From Pteria penguin (lineage: Eukaryota > Mollusca > Bivalvia > Pterioida > Pteriidae): a stretch of DNA of 64,000 nt. Where the stretch lies: positions 20,063,341 through 20,127,340 of the forward strand of contig CM068583.1 in the NCBI GenBank assembly GCA_035048485.1, given 5' to 3'. The translations under genes and the position numbers were made by a program. The notes below the pieces were generated by a model, which was given only the letters and a program-made list of their open reading frames with translations, was not told where the DNA came from and did not search any database. Each line of letters begins with the position of its first letter. Position 1 is the stretch's first letter. Shown piece after piece: positions 10,176 to 20,672 of this stretch.

Positions 10176-11765
10176 ATGAGCTTTGCCATCTGTTATCATC
10201 CGTTAGGCGGCGCTTGTGTACTATGAGTTAGAAACAATGTTGAACGTTAGCATCCGTATGAGGTCATAGGAATTTTTCATTGTTCTTTACGTCATTTTTG
10301 CGGGAATATGTTTTATTTCCTCCCTTAATATTAGGACCGTAGTTAATGTTGGCGAAGTCCATTCCATCAGAAATCCAACATATAATATGAAAGTAATCAA
10401 TGCATAGATCACCATGTGAATCATTTCACTGGTGATTTGTGTTCTATCTCCATATATATATCGTAATTAGATAAGAATAAATCATATATAATTTACACAT
10501 TTTTGTTATTAATATTTATATTTCACCATTTGAATTGAGTGTGTTTTTGCATTGTCTTAAAACTAAGTCCATGTGCCATTTGAAAACTGATTAAATTTTT
10601 ATCAGTTTCCTATATGATTTACCGGTACGCTATCTTCTCATCAACAGTGTTGACATTTCATTTATATACATGTTTTTGTTAAATTTGAAAATCCTAATTG
10701 ATAACATTCATTATATCCGAGTGGTTGAATTTGAATGTGCATATAAAACCTGACTTACAACTCTGTGTTAATGAGGTTCTTTTTCATGAAAATTAAGGAT
10801 TTCCCTTTTTCTGATGAAATTGCCAGAACATATGTAGAACACCCTTGTTACTAATCTAAATCTGTTATACCAGTATAAAGAGACTGTTCAAAAACTTTCA
10901 GATTAAATCATGACCTAAAATATGCTATTTTTCAGAACCAATAATGAAGTAATATCTTTAGATATATATAACTGCAAGGTAATTATGAAAATCATTCATT
11001 TTCATTCATTTATGCTAAAACTGTCAGGTTATGACTTTTTAAACTGATTATTGCACTTTAAAGATATCTTTCTGATGCAGTTCAGAGAAATTTAGGTTTT
11101 CAATGCCTCATTTAAAATATAGGACACTGACAAGTTACTGGTGGGACTTTGACCCAAGACCTCTGGGTTTGGAGCAAAGCACCAAACTGATGGAGTTTCC
11201 ATAGCTCACGGTGCAGTTTTACTGTACTGTACTTTACGTAATGGTAATGTACACTATAAATTAACTATTAACTTTTGGAACTTGGAAATTTACTACATAT
11301 ATCAGAAATGCTTCTGGTGAAATCAATTGACTGAATGTCTTGACAGTACTCGGCAGATTTTGTTTTGATATACCTTAACCTCCCAATTTTTGTGTAGCAT
11401 TTAGAGATATAGTTTTGTCAGGTATGGGTGATTACAATAATAGCAAGTTTCTCTCTGTTTTCAGTCTAGAGTACTGTTATATTTTATACACTATGGGAAT
11501 TACAGTGGGATTTTATGTGCAGAATTCAGTGTGGTGATGGGCTGCTTTAACTAATCAACAAATACATAACTTTGTATACCAGTTTTGACGTCTTGAATGT
11601 CATTGGTTCATAGATTACTACCACAAGATTTATTTGTATTATTATAAATGTATTTGTATTATTTACAGATTTCTGTTTGTTATCAGCAGATTTATGTTTT
11701 ACAGATAATAGATTCTTGTAAAGAGTAATTCACTTGTTAAGCCATACACGGAAGTGTACTTTTTT
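10176..11765. other. Non-coding, no gene seen
   Basis: AT-rich unique-looking sequence without a supportable exon. At about 11145-11215 (minus strand) there is a weak tRNA-like head with a B-box-like GGGTCAAAGTCCC, probably another SINE relic. Confidence 0.4.
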
Positions 11766-14347
11766 AGCTCACCTGAGCCAAAGGCTCAAGTGAGCTATTG
11801 TGATCAATCACCGTCCGTCGTCCGTCGTCCGTCCGTCGTCCGTCGTCTGTCGTCCGTCGTCCGTCGTCCGTCGTTAACTTTTCACATTTTCGACTTCTTC
11901 TCCAGAACCACTGAACAGAATTTGATGAAACTTGATAAGCATGTAGTACTCATGGTCCCCTACAAGTGTTGTTGTTTTTCGTCCAGATTCATCAACAGGT
12001 GGCGCCACCACAGGCAAAAGTAGGTCAAAGAGGGTACCCTCCTTTGACAAACTTCTTCTTCAGACCGGGGGCATACAGAGACAAACCAAATGCATAGGAA
12101 TGATCTAGAGGGATGTGTGAAGAAGTGTTGTTATTTTTGGTTCCATTCCGAAATCAAATTTTTGACGTTTTTTTGACGTTTTTTTGTACTTGGTAATTTT
12201 AATGCAGAAAAGAGGTATTTTTTTCTTTTAGTAAACATTGATGCATTAATTTGGTTTAATTTGATCATTTTGATGGTAAGAAATACTACTGCGAAGAAAA
12301 TTTTTCAGTATTTTATGTTTTGGATTTTTTATGAATTTTTTAAGACTTTCAAGAAAAAGGGGGGGTGGGATAATTGGTGTAAACATTTCACAGTTTGAAC
12401 TTTTTCTTCGGAACCACTCGCTGGAATTCAATGAAACTTGGCATGCATCAAATACTCAAGGTCCCCGACAAATGTGGTCATCTTTGTCAGGATCCATGAA
12501 CAGGCGGCACCACCACAGACAAAAGTAGGTCACAGAGGGTACCCTCCTTTGACAAACTTCTTATTCAGATCGGGTGCATACAGCGACAAACCGACTGCAT
12601 AGGAATGAGATAGAGGCATATGGGAAGAAGTGTTTATATTTTTGGTTCCATTTCGAAATCAAATTTTTGACGTTTTTTCATTTTCATTTTGGACTTTGTT
12701 ATTTTAATGCATTAAAGAGTTATTATTTTCTTTTAGTAAACATTGATGCATTCATTTGGTTTCATTTAATCATTTCTATGGTAAGGAATGCTGGTGTGAA
12801 GGAATTTTTTCAATATCTCGATTTTTGAATTTTTTATGAATTTTTTAAGACTTCCAAGAAAAGGGGGGGGGGGGGACAATTTTTCATATCTTCAACTTGA
12901 TCTACAGAACAACTTGAAGGATTGTGATAAAACTGGGTAGGATGCAAGTACTCATAGTCCTTTTCAAAGGTTTTGTTTTTTGTGCGGATCATCCAAATTG
13001 GTTAACAGATAATGCCACCATGTCTAAAAGTAGGTCTCACAATGGTACATATACCACTTGGTAATTGAAATATGGAGAGTAGCGGTTCAAATCCAGCTGT
13101 GGTCAAAAAAATTTTTTTTTTTTTACACATCTAAATAAGTTTTTAGATGTTTCTAAACACTCAACATATGAAATTAGGAATTTTACGTTTAAGACTTCCA
13201 AAAAAAAAGGGGGGGTTGGCCATTTTTCACATTTTCAACTTTTTCTACAAAACTGTTTGAAGGATTTTAATAAATCTTGGTAGAAATAAGTCACTTATGA
13301 TCCTCTTCAAATTCTGTTGTTTTCGTCCAGACCTCTTTACAGGTGGCGCCACCATAGTCAAGAGTAGGTCACAAAAGAGTTCCCTCGTTTAACAATATTC
13401 TTTTTCATACAGGCTGTATACAGAGACAAACAGAATGCATAGAAATGATCTAGAGGGATGAGTGAAGATGTATTGTCATTTTGGTTCCCTTCCAAAATCA
13501 AATTTTAGAATTTTTTTCGACATTTCTTTGGACTTGGTGATTCAATGCAGAAAAAAGTGTCATATTTCCTAGTTAATTGATAATGATGATTTCTTATGGA
13601 CTATTGTGATCATAATTATGGTAAGGATTGTTACTTTGAAAGAATTTTGTCAATATCTCAATATTTTGATTTTCTATGAATTTTTTAAGACTTCCAAATG
13701 AGGGTGTATAGGAACAATTCAATCACATTTTTCACTTCTGCTGTTATACCACATGAAAGATTTTAATGAAACATGGAATACATGAAGTACTAAAAGTCCT
13801 CTATCAATTTGGTAAATTTCATCCAAATTGGTTAACAGATAATGCCACCATGTCTAAAAAGCAGTTCTCACAATAGTACATATACCACTTGGTAATCGAA
13901 ATATGGAGAGTAGCGGTTCAAATCCAGCTGTGGTCAAAATTTTTTTTTCATTTCTTTACACATCTAAATAAGTTTTTAGATGTTTCTCAACACTCAACAT
14001 ATGAAATTAGGCAATTTTAAGTTAGATCTGGACAATATTTGAAACAATTGTTGTTCATGACCCAGACTTGAAATCAGTCAACAAAAGGCCCCACCTAAAG
14101 AAAATGACTAACATGTTGCCCTGAATGACTTCTTGCAGAGACAAAGGAAATGCTTAATATCAAAATCACCTGAATGGATGTGCAAAAAAGTGTTGTTTTT
14201 TATTCTAGCCTGAAATAAAATTTGACATATTTTCAACATCTGTGTTGACTTAGTCACATTAATGCAAAAATAAATGAATTCTTCCTTCATGCATGACTGA
14301 TAATATAGGTACTCAGGTGAGCGATATAGGCCCACTTGGGCCTCTTG
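11766..14347 (+). mobile_element. AGCTCACC-ended dispersed element, full-length copy
   Basis: The 5' end is AGCTCACCTGAGCC, folding with GGCTCAAGTGAGCT, followed by a short CCGTCGT-rich array (about 11810-11872). The body is about five degenerate tandem units of roughly 500 bp; each has a TTTGAC.TTTTTC start, a GGCGCCACC/AAAAGTAGGTCA/GGGTACCCTCCTTTGACAAA block and a TAGAGGGATG block. The 3' end is TACTCAGGTGAGCGATATAG, then the hairpin AGGCCCACTTGGGCCT and CTTG. There is no coding capacity. The same element lies inverted at 23908-26428. The family is abundant in bivalve DNA; its transposition class is not settled here. Confidence 0.85.
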
Positions 14348-14450
14348 TTTGTATGTACTATTCAGTTCATCTATATTAAGAACTTCATTAATTGCAAAAC
14401 AGTGATTTCTGATAGTATAAAAATCTTCATGTTCATGTTCTTTAGACATA

Positions 14451-14627
14451 GGGGACAGGCTGGTTGTAGTATTTAAGTGCTTGGCTTGCAGTGCAGACGA
14501 TCCAGGTTCGATTCCTGGTTTGTGCCAGTATGTTCAAGAGGTTGATTATCTCCAGCTTCCATATTGCAATATAAGTAGAAACTGTTGAAAGTGATGTAAA
14601 ACACTGATCAACCAACCAACCGGCCAA
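14451..14627 (+). mobile_element. tRNA-derived SINE (second family) with 12-bp target duplication
   Basis: The head has B box GGTTCGATTCC; the tail is GTGATGTAAAACACTGATC followed by CAACC repeats. TCTTTAGACATA flanks it at 14439-14450 and 14628-14639, exactly. A minus-strand relative is at 52950-53125. Confidence 0.85.
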
Positions 14628-15312
14628 TCTTTAGACATACTGTGAAACCATTTTACATTTTTGTAGATACATTAAAAATACAGGGTCCGTCCATCCTAAA
14701 ATCCTAAACAAAAAATCCTAAATTTTCACATTTTGCTAAAATCCTAAAAACTTAAAATGCCTATAAAGGAGTATGAAGGATAACCCTAAAAATGTTTTAA
14801 ATTTTGTGTTAAGATCCTGTAATAGTAATTATTCATTTCTTACTTAAATTAGTGTAAAAAAAAAAGATTTGATCAAGTGCATGATATGTAATGGTGCAAT
14901 TAATACACATTTATATGATTTTAAGCAACAAAATCTTCTCAGTATTTCATTCCAGTTCTCAAATCAGTTGACGACAAGGCATAGCGAAGCACAAGGAGGC
15001 TATTAATTAGATCTCATTGCTTCATATGCAAGAGCAATCAACAGGTTTGAAAACTGGAATGAAAGCTGTTTGTAGCTGAGTGATTAAAAGCTGCTTCAAA
15101 GTAAGTATATGTCCTAAAAATATCCTAAATTGTTTTTGGGGAAATTAAAAAAAAAAGTGAAAAATTGTCTTTAATTTTGTTCTAAATTCTGGAGAAAGGT
15201 GGCTAGAAGACCTGAACATACTGTTTTGATTTTGTTAAATACCTCAGTATACTTATCTTGCTTTCATAACTTTTTTCCAATTTGACATAAATTACCAAGT
15301 GAATTTTAGATG

Positions 15313-15558
15313 GCCAGGTAGCGCAGTTGGTAGCGCGCTCGCTTCTCACCAATGCGACCCGGGTTCGATTCCCGGTGTGGTATGTGAGATGGTGGGGCTG
15401 TCACCAACCTGGCTTCGTGGGTTTTCTCCGGGTACTCCGGTTTCCTCCCACACAAACGACACCCTTACGCCAAGATCTGTGCCAACGAGCAAGATTTATA
15501 TAAGTTGTTAACTTGTTTCTTAATCGTTGTAAAATAAATAAAGTTTAAATTTTAAATT
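15313..15558 (+). mobile_element. tRNA-headed SINE with V-like central domain, 9-bp target duplication
   Basis: The head has A box TAGCGCAGTTGG and B box GGTTCGATTCC. The middle carries GTGGGTTTTCTCCGGGTACT then CCGGTTTCCTCCCACA, a conserved block known from molluscan V-type SINEs (RUDI-like, from memory). The 3' end is AT-rich with AAATAAATAAAG. TTTTAGATG flanks it at 15304-15312 and 15559-15567. Its open frame is incidental. Confidence 0.85.
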
Positions 15559-15567
15559 TTTTAGATG

Positions 15568-16639
15568 ATAAAGCAAATGGTACTGTATTTAAAAGAGGAA
15601 TCAAATTTTTTTCATTATTTCAAGCATCACTTGTTTCTTAATTCTTTAGAATCAAACTTTCCATGTTATTAATTGGATAACTTGTGAATGATTTCACTGT
15701 TTTATGCAGTGATTACGAGTTGCCCACAGCCATCGTGTACCAAATACAGGGATGCGAGAATAACTTGCAAGTTACTGACAGTGATGATAAATGTTTTTTG
15801 TCTACATGTATATTGGTATTGTTGAACATTTGTGTTTTGTATCTTTTTGGATTCTATAGTTACTGCATTGTGCAATAAATACCTTTAAAACTACTTTCTA
15901 ATTTTCTTGTGAATCTAACAAATACAGATGTTTGTGTTAAACTCAATGGTCACTTTATTCCAGAAAATCAGATGGGAAATGTTTTATACGCTCAAAAATG
16001 AAGAGAGGGGATATACAGATATATAGGATTTACATTCTTTAAAATTCTATTCAGTTTAATATTTTGTTTCAAATTTTGTTCAGTTATGGGTAGGGGTTCC
16101 ATATTTTGTATATACTTTCCAAGTGACTTTCCCCTTGGCACCTGTATACGAGTTTTCACCTTTTCCAGGTATGTAATAATAATAAAAAGGATCTATTTCT
16201 TGCATCATCTGAATGATTTTATCAGTAAATGTGACCTCTTGCAAAAAACTCTGAACAGAGGCAATTTTACAAAAGTCCAGTGGTATTTGTCCAGGCTGGC
16301 CACTTAGCTCAAGACTGAATTTAATTGACATTTGAATATTAGTGTCTTGTCTGTATACATTGTATTGTATTTTTATTTAAATAACTTGTTCTCAAATTTG
16401 TACCTCTCACTCAAACCACCTTTGTTGACCAAGTTGGAGATCTATGGATCTAGGGGCATATTGTTTTTGTTCTGTCTCTAAACAAAGTTAACACTGGAAA
16501 TAACTTTTCAACCATACCAGTCACTGCTTTCACATTTCAAATGTGTGTTCCTTGTGATAAGATCTTTCCTCTAGGACCCCAATTTGACCTTCTTCTTCCA
16601 ATATGAAGTGTACTCATAAGTTGAGTGTATACGTCATGT
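15568..16639. other. Non-coding, no gene seen
   Basis: Only short overlapping frames on both strands and no splice-supported exon. Confidence 0.45.
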
Positions 16640-17897
16640 GGTAGTCAAGATAAAAACCTCACAGGGCAATATGATACAGTTATAAAAAGGTTAAAATCCT
16701 TGATCCTCACCCTAAGCTGAAGTGGGCAGATGGTACGTAGTCCATTGCAGTCCAGTAGTCCTCCAAAGAACATGCTGATGGAAATCTGTTCCAATCCCTG
16801 ATGGTACGTGGGAAGAAGGAGAACCAGTACACATCCTTTTTCGTTGTTGGGATGCAAAAGGTACCCAGTATGCTATCCTCGTCCTGGTGTCTGTCTGGAT
16901 TAGGTATTGTTCTGCTGGAATTGCTACTAGATTGTGCTGGATCTTGAATAGCAAAAGAAGGCATATCTTTTACTCTTCTGATCTGTAGCTGTTCCCATCT
17001 GAAGAAGTTGACCATGTTGGTGACGCTGTCTGTTTTCCTCTCCTATTAGTTCCTTGTAGCGAATCGTGCCGCTCTATGCTGGACCTTTTTCATCTGGTTG
17101 ATCTGTCTGCTGGTGTGAGGGTCCCATATGGAGGCAGCATACTCCAGCATTATTCATACAATGGCTTCGTAGGCTCTGACCCCTACTGAGTTTCTGAAAC
17201 TTCTGAAGTCTCGCTTTAGGAAGCCAAGAGTCCTGTTGGCTTTCGCTGTGATGGCATCACTATGCTTATTCCACTTCAAATTGTAACTGATTGTAACACC
17301 TAAGTACTTGTTTGAGTTCACTACTCCTAGCGTATGGTTGTGTAGTCTGTAGTCTGCGCTGATTGTTCTCTGCTTTGATGAAACCTGTATGACAACAAAC
17401 TGGACACCTGCCACTCTCTTCCCATTTCTCAAGTGCTTTAAGGTCTTGCTGTAGACTGTTGCTATCCTCTGTGTTGTTGATCAGGCGATACAGTAAACAA
17501 TCATCTGCGAACAACCTGGCTTCTGACTTGGTAACTTCTGGGAGGTTGTTGATGAATGTAAGGAAGAGAAGCAGGCCAAGTACTGTTCCCTGTGGTACTC
17601 CTGATAGGACATCTGCGCTAGATGAGGCTGTCTAGAAAGACTTCTTGTTGTCTATTGTTCAAGAAATCCTTAATGCATAGTAGAGTGTTGTCTCGAACAC
17701 CATAGTACTGCAGCTTATGTAGCAATCTCTTATGTGGCACCTTGTCAAATGCTTTCGAGAAGTCTTGCAGAAAAATGTCAACTTGGCCTCTCTGATCTAA
17801 AGTGCAGGCAATACTGTCTATGGTGATGGCTAGCTGAGTTTTACAGGAAAGCTTGGATCTGAAGCCATGTTGACTGTTGGGGAGGATAGAGTGCAAC
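16640..17897 (-). pseudogene. 5'-truncated, frameshifted CR1/Jockey-type LINE reverse transcriptase
   Basis: Minus-strand frames recover reverse-transcriptase motifs in order: motif A LQDFSKAFDKVPHKRLLHKL (about 17740), then after a frame change near 17620 SGVPQGTVLG, then LFADDCLLY (about 17510). Beyond these are LGFLKRDFR and YAASIWDPHT-type thumb sequence, and a C-terminal FFPRTIRDWN block (about 16800). These are typical of the CR1/Jockey superfamily of non-LTR retrotransposons. Motif A is only partly upstream-supported because the copy starts at about 17897. Frame changes and stops show it is dead. No endonuclease domain remains. Confidence 0.85.
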
Positions 17898-18303
17898 TAC
17901 GCTAAAAAAAATTAATCCTTGGTCACAAGTTTTCAACCACAAGAGGTAGAGCTTTCATGTTATATTTCACGAGTGAGTTCCTTGTGGCGATACCTTACTG
18001 TTGATACCATAATTTATGACCTTGACTAAATGTTTGACTACATTTCTTGTAGCTACCAAAAATGTTTACACTAGCCATTAAGTTTGGATAAAAGAAGTAG
18101 GACATTCATATTTCATGTGTGTACTTTTTGGTGGACCTTCCCATAAATATCATAATTTATTTCCATGAGAAACAGATTAGATTCATCATCCAAAAGATAT
18201 ACTCTGCATCTGGTACACTGCTTAATAAATCTTATGAAAGTTAAAACAGATCCATCCAAAGCAATGATGAGTAATTATCATGACAATGGTTTTCATGAGA
18301 TGA

Positions 18304-18579
18304 TTTGATTGATTGATTGATTTTTGCTTTACGTCACACCACAAATATTTCACGTATATGGTGACAGCATCCGTCTGATGCGGGGCATACAAATTTTGAC
18401 CTTTGCAACAGACCCATCCGAAACAGTGAGGGATCTTTAACGTGCCATGCATACCACGAAACGGGGCCTTGGTTTTTACTGTCTCATCCGAAAGACGGAA
18501 CACCGGCATGACCAGAGCGGGACTTGAACCCCAGTCTCCCGATCAGGAGTCTGACGTGATACCACTAGGCCACAACGGC
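18304..18579 (-). mobile_element. tRNA-derived SINE, same family as 9214, 14-bp target duplication
   Basis: Reverse complement of the same head, body and ATCA-type tail. TTTTCATGAGATGA flanks it exactly at 18290-18303 and 18580-18593. Its good match to the 9214 copy suggests recent activity. Confidence 0.9.
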
Positions 18580-18599
18580 TTTTCATGAGATGAAACCCC

Positions 18600-20000
18600 T
18601 GGTTTTATTGTCTCATTTGAAAAACAAGGCACTCCTGAGAACTTGGGAACTTCCTCTCTCAATGGGAATACCTTTCACTACATAAGTCATGTAAATAGTC
18701 TTACATTTTATTTCATATTCAACTTCATTCCTTTTTATACAGGAGTTCTGTCACAGCTTTCTGCTTTCTAAACTAAAGTTCTACTAGATCTACTTGCATT
18801 TTCAAACTCATGCTTTCATGGCATAAGTATTTCCCCTATCTGAGGATAATACAGTAAGTTACTATACAAATGAAATATACACTAGATATAACGATATCTA
18901 AACTTAATAATGACATGTATAAGGATTTAAGAAAAATTTCTGGACCATTAAGTAATTAAGAATATTGTTTTGAAATGATAATAAAATCAATTTTATTCAA
19001 ATAAATATTTTTTACAAGAACATTATTGCGAAAAAAGGTGGCAGTTTCTACGCTTATGAACACAGTTTAAGGAGGTTAAACATTAGCTGCCATCAATAAC
19101 GCATCCTAACTACATGTAGTGCAATGCTCCAAATTCACAGTAGACCTTACACCTACAAACATTACATTAAATGGTCTACATTCAAATGTAGTTTATAACG
19201 CTGCAAACAGACCTCTGGTCATGTACTTATTCTAGAGCAACCAAAATTCTGCCCAAGGTGCTGAAAGAGGTTCTAGACGTACCAGCGTAGTAATGAATTA
19301 GCATGATTTGCAACTGTCCTTCTTGCTATCTCTAAGTACATTTATATTAATTTAGTGTAGTCATGAATTGATGCACATAATCTATTGCTTACTCTGCTAA
19401 ATCACCAATATACACATACACATACAGTAACTTACATCCTTTAATTCATTACGCCCGAAGTAGTGAAGGAACAATCCCAATATAAATACACATACAGTAA
19501 CTTTCATCCTTTAATTCATTATGACCGAAGCAGTGAAGGAACAAAACAGTCTCACATTTTACAGTGAACTTTCTCAGGGCCATGAATACTGTAACAAATG
19601 TTCCTACCGTTTCATTTAAAATACAAATAGAAAGGCAGAATAAAGTGATTAATCACCTTAATTTGATTCTTCTAATAGCTGCACTAGGTAGTCAGATCAG
19701 AAATCTGGTGCCATACCAATGGACTAACCTACCCTTAAATCTATGACAGAACTCCTTATTTGTAATACATGTCCTACTATTAGTAAAGTAATTATATCAC
19801 CTCAATTTCATACACAATGAAAAATCAAACAATCATCTATGCCATTTTAAATAAATTATTTGGCTAAATAAAGTGACACATCAGTCATTACATTTTAACA
19901 CAGCTATCAATAAAAAAAAAAATCAAAATGGTATCAGTACCACGATCTGGTAAAACAAATATATTTAAGTTAATGTAAATGGGTACAAAATCAAGGAAAG
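18600..20000. other. 3' flank of FEM1, with a short tandem duplication
   Basis: No exon was seen. A unit of roughly 75 bp (ACACATACAGTAACTT.CATC, then TTTAATTCATTA.G.CCGAAG and AGTGAAGGAACAA) is repeated twice at about 19419-19545. The FEM1 3' untranslated region runs into this stretch from 20000, but its end could not be fixed. Confidence 0.45.
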
Positions 20001-20672
20001 TTATCCATGCATCTGCACAAATGGAATAAGAGATACTGGTAAATCATCCTGGAATGCAATTTTGTGATTCATTATAACTTTAGCTGCTAAGCATTTCAGA
20101 GTCAAGTATCGCATGGGATATATTGGTAGACCTTGATTTTGCATCAAAGTCAAAGCACTGACTCGCTGACCATCGAACATGTCAATGTGGGCACCATTCT
20201 GCAACAAACACCCCAGGATACCCTCATCCTGCAGTTCCGAATATGTGAGAAACTTCAGGCTGTTATGTAGCACAGTATTGTGCTTGCTGTCCACCGCATG
20301 AATGTCTGCTCCACAGTTTAATAATATCTGGACTACAGCTAATGAAGGGAAAGGTGAATAAAACTCCTCACTCATGACCGACACTTTAGGATCAACAGAC
20401 AGGTGCAGCAGACTTTCTCCGTCATGACCACATGGATTTAGCATTATTAGTTTATGTACAAGTCGGTAAAAATGCAAAGATTCTTTTTCGTCTTGATCCA
20501 ATCTGCTTATCAGGTGGATGACATGTAAGGCCAACTGTAGAAGGAGTTGATAGTCGTCCTTAATCTGTTTTAGAGTGTCCTCTGATCCCACTCCAGTTCT
20601 AATCCTCTCCTGACCATCTCGTATCTGATCAATAAGCTTCTCTAGGACCTCTTCTCCATCAGACAACTGGAC
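20001..20672 (-). CDS. FEM1: FEM1 exon 3 (C-terminal ankyrins, VHL box, stop)
   Basis: Acceptor ATTCTAG ends at 20673; TAA stop at 20003-20001. Encodes residues 419-641 starting VQLSDGEE. Contains the C-terminal ankyrin pair and the LKCLAAK box. Confidence 0.9.
   Translation of the reverse strand, partial: VQLSDGEEVLEKLIDQIRDGQERIRTGVGSEDTLKQIKDDYQLLLQLALHVIHLISRLDQDEKESLHFYRLVHKLIMLNPCGHDGESLLHLSVDPKVSVMSEEFYSPFPSLAVVQILLNCGADIHAVDSKHNTVLHNSLKFLTYSELQDEGILGCLLQNGAHIDMFDGQRVSALTLMQNQGLPIYPMRYLTLKCLAAKVIMNHKIAFQDDLPVSLIPFVQMHG

Noticed and set aside
15299..15511. Open frame over the tRNA-headed SINE
   Set aside because: Its sequence is the SINE itself (A box, B box, V-like domain) with an exact target duplication; SINEs do not encode protein.
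16640..17897. A functional reverse transcriptase gene
   Set aside because: Frame changes, stops and the missing 5' end show a dead, truncated LINE.
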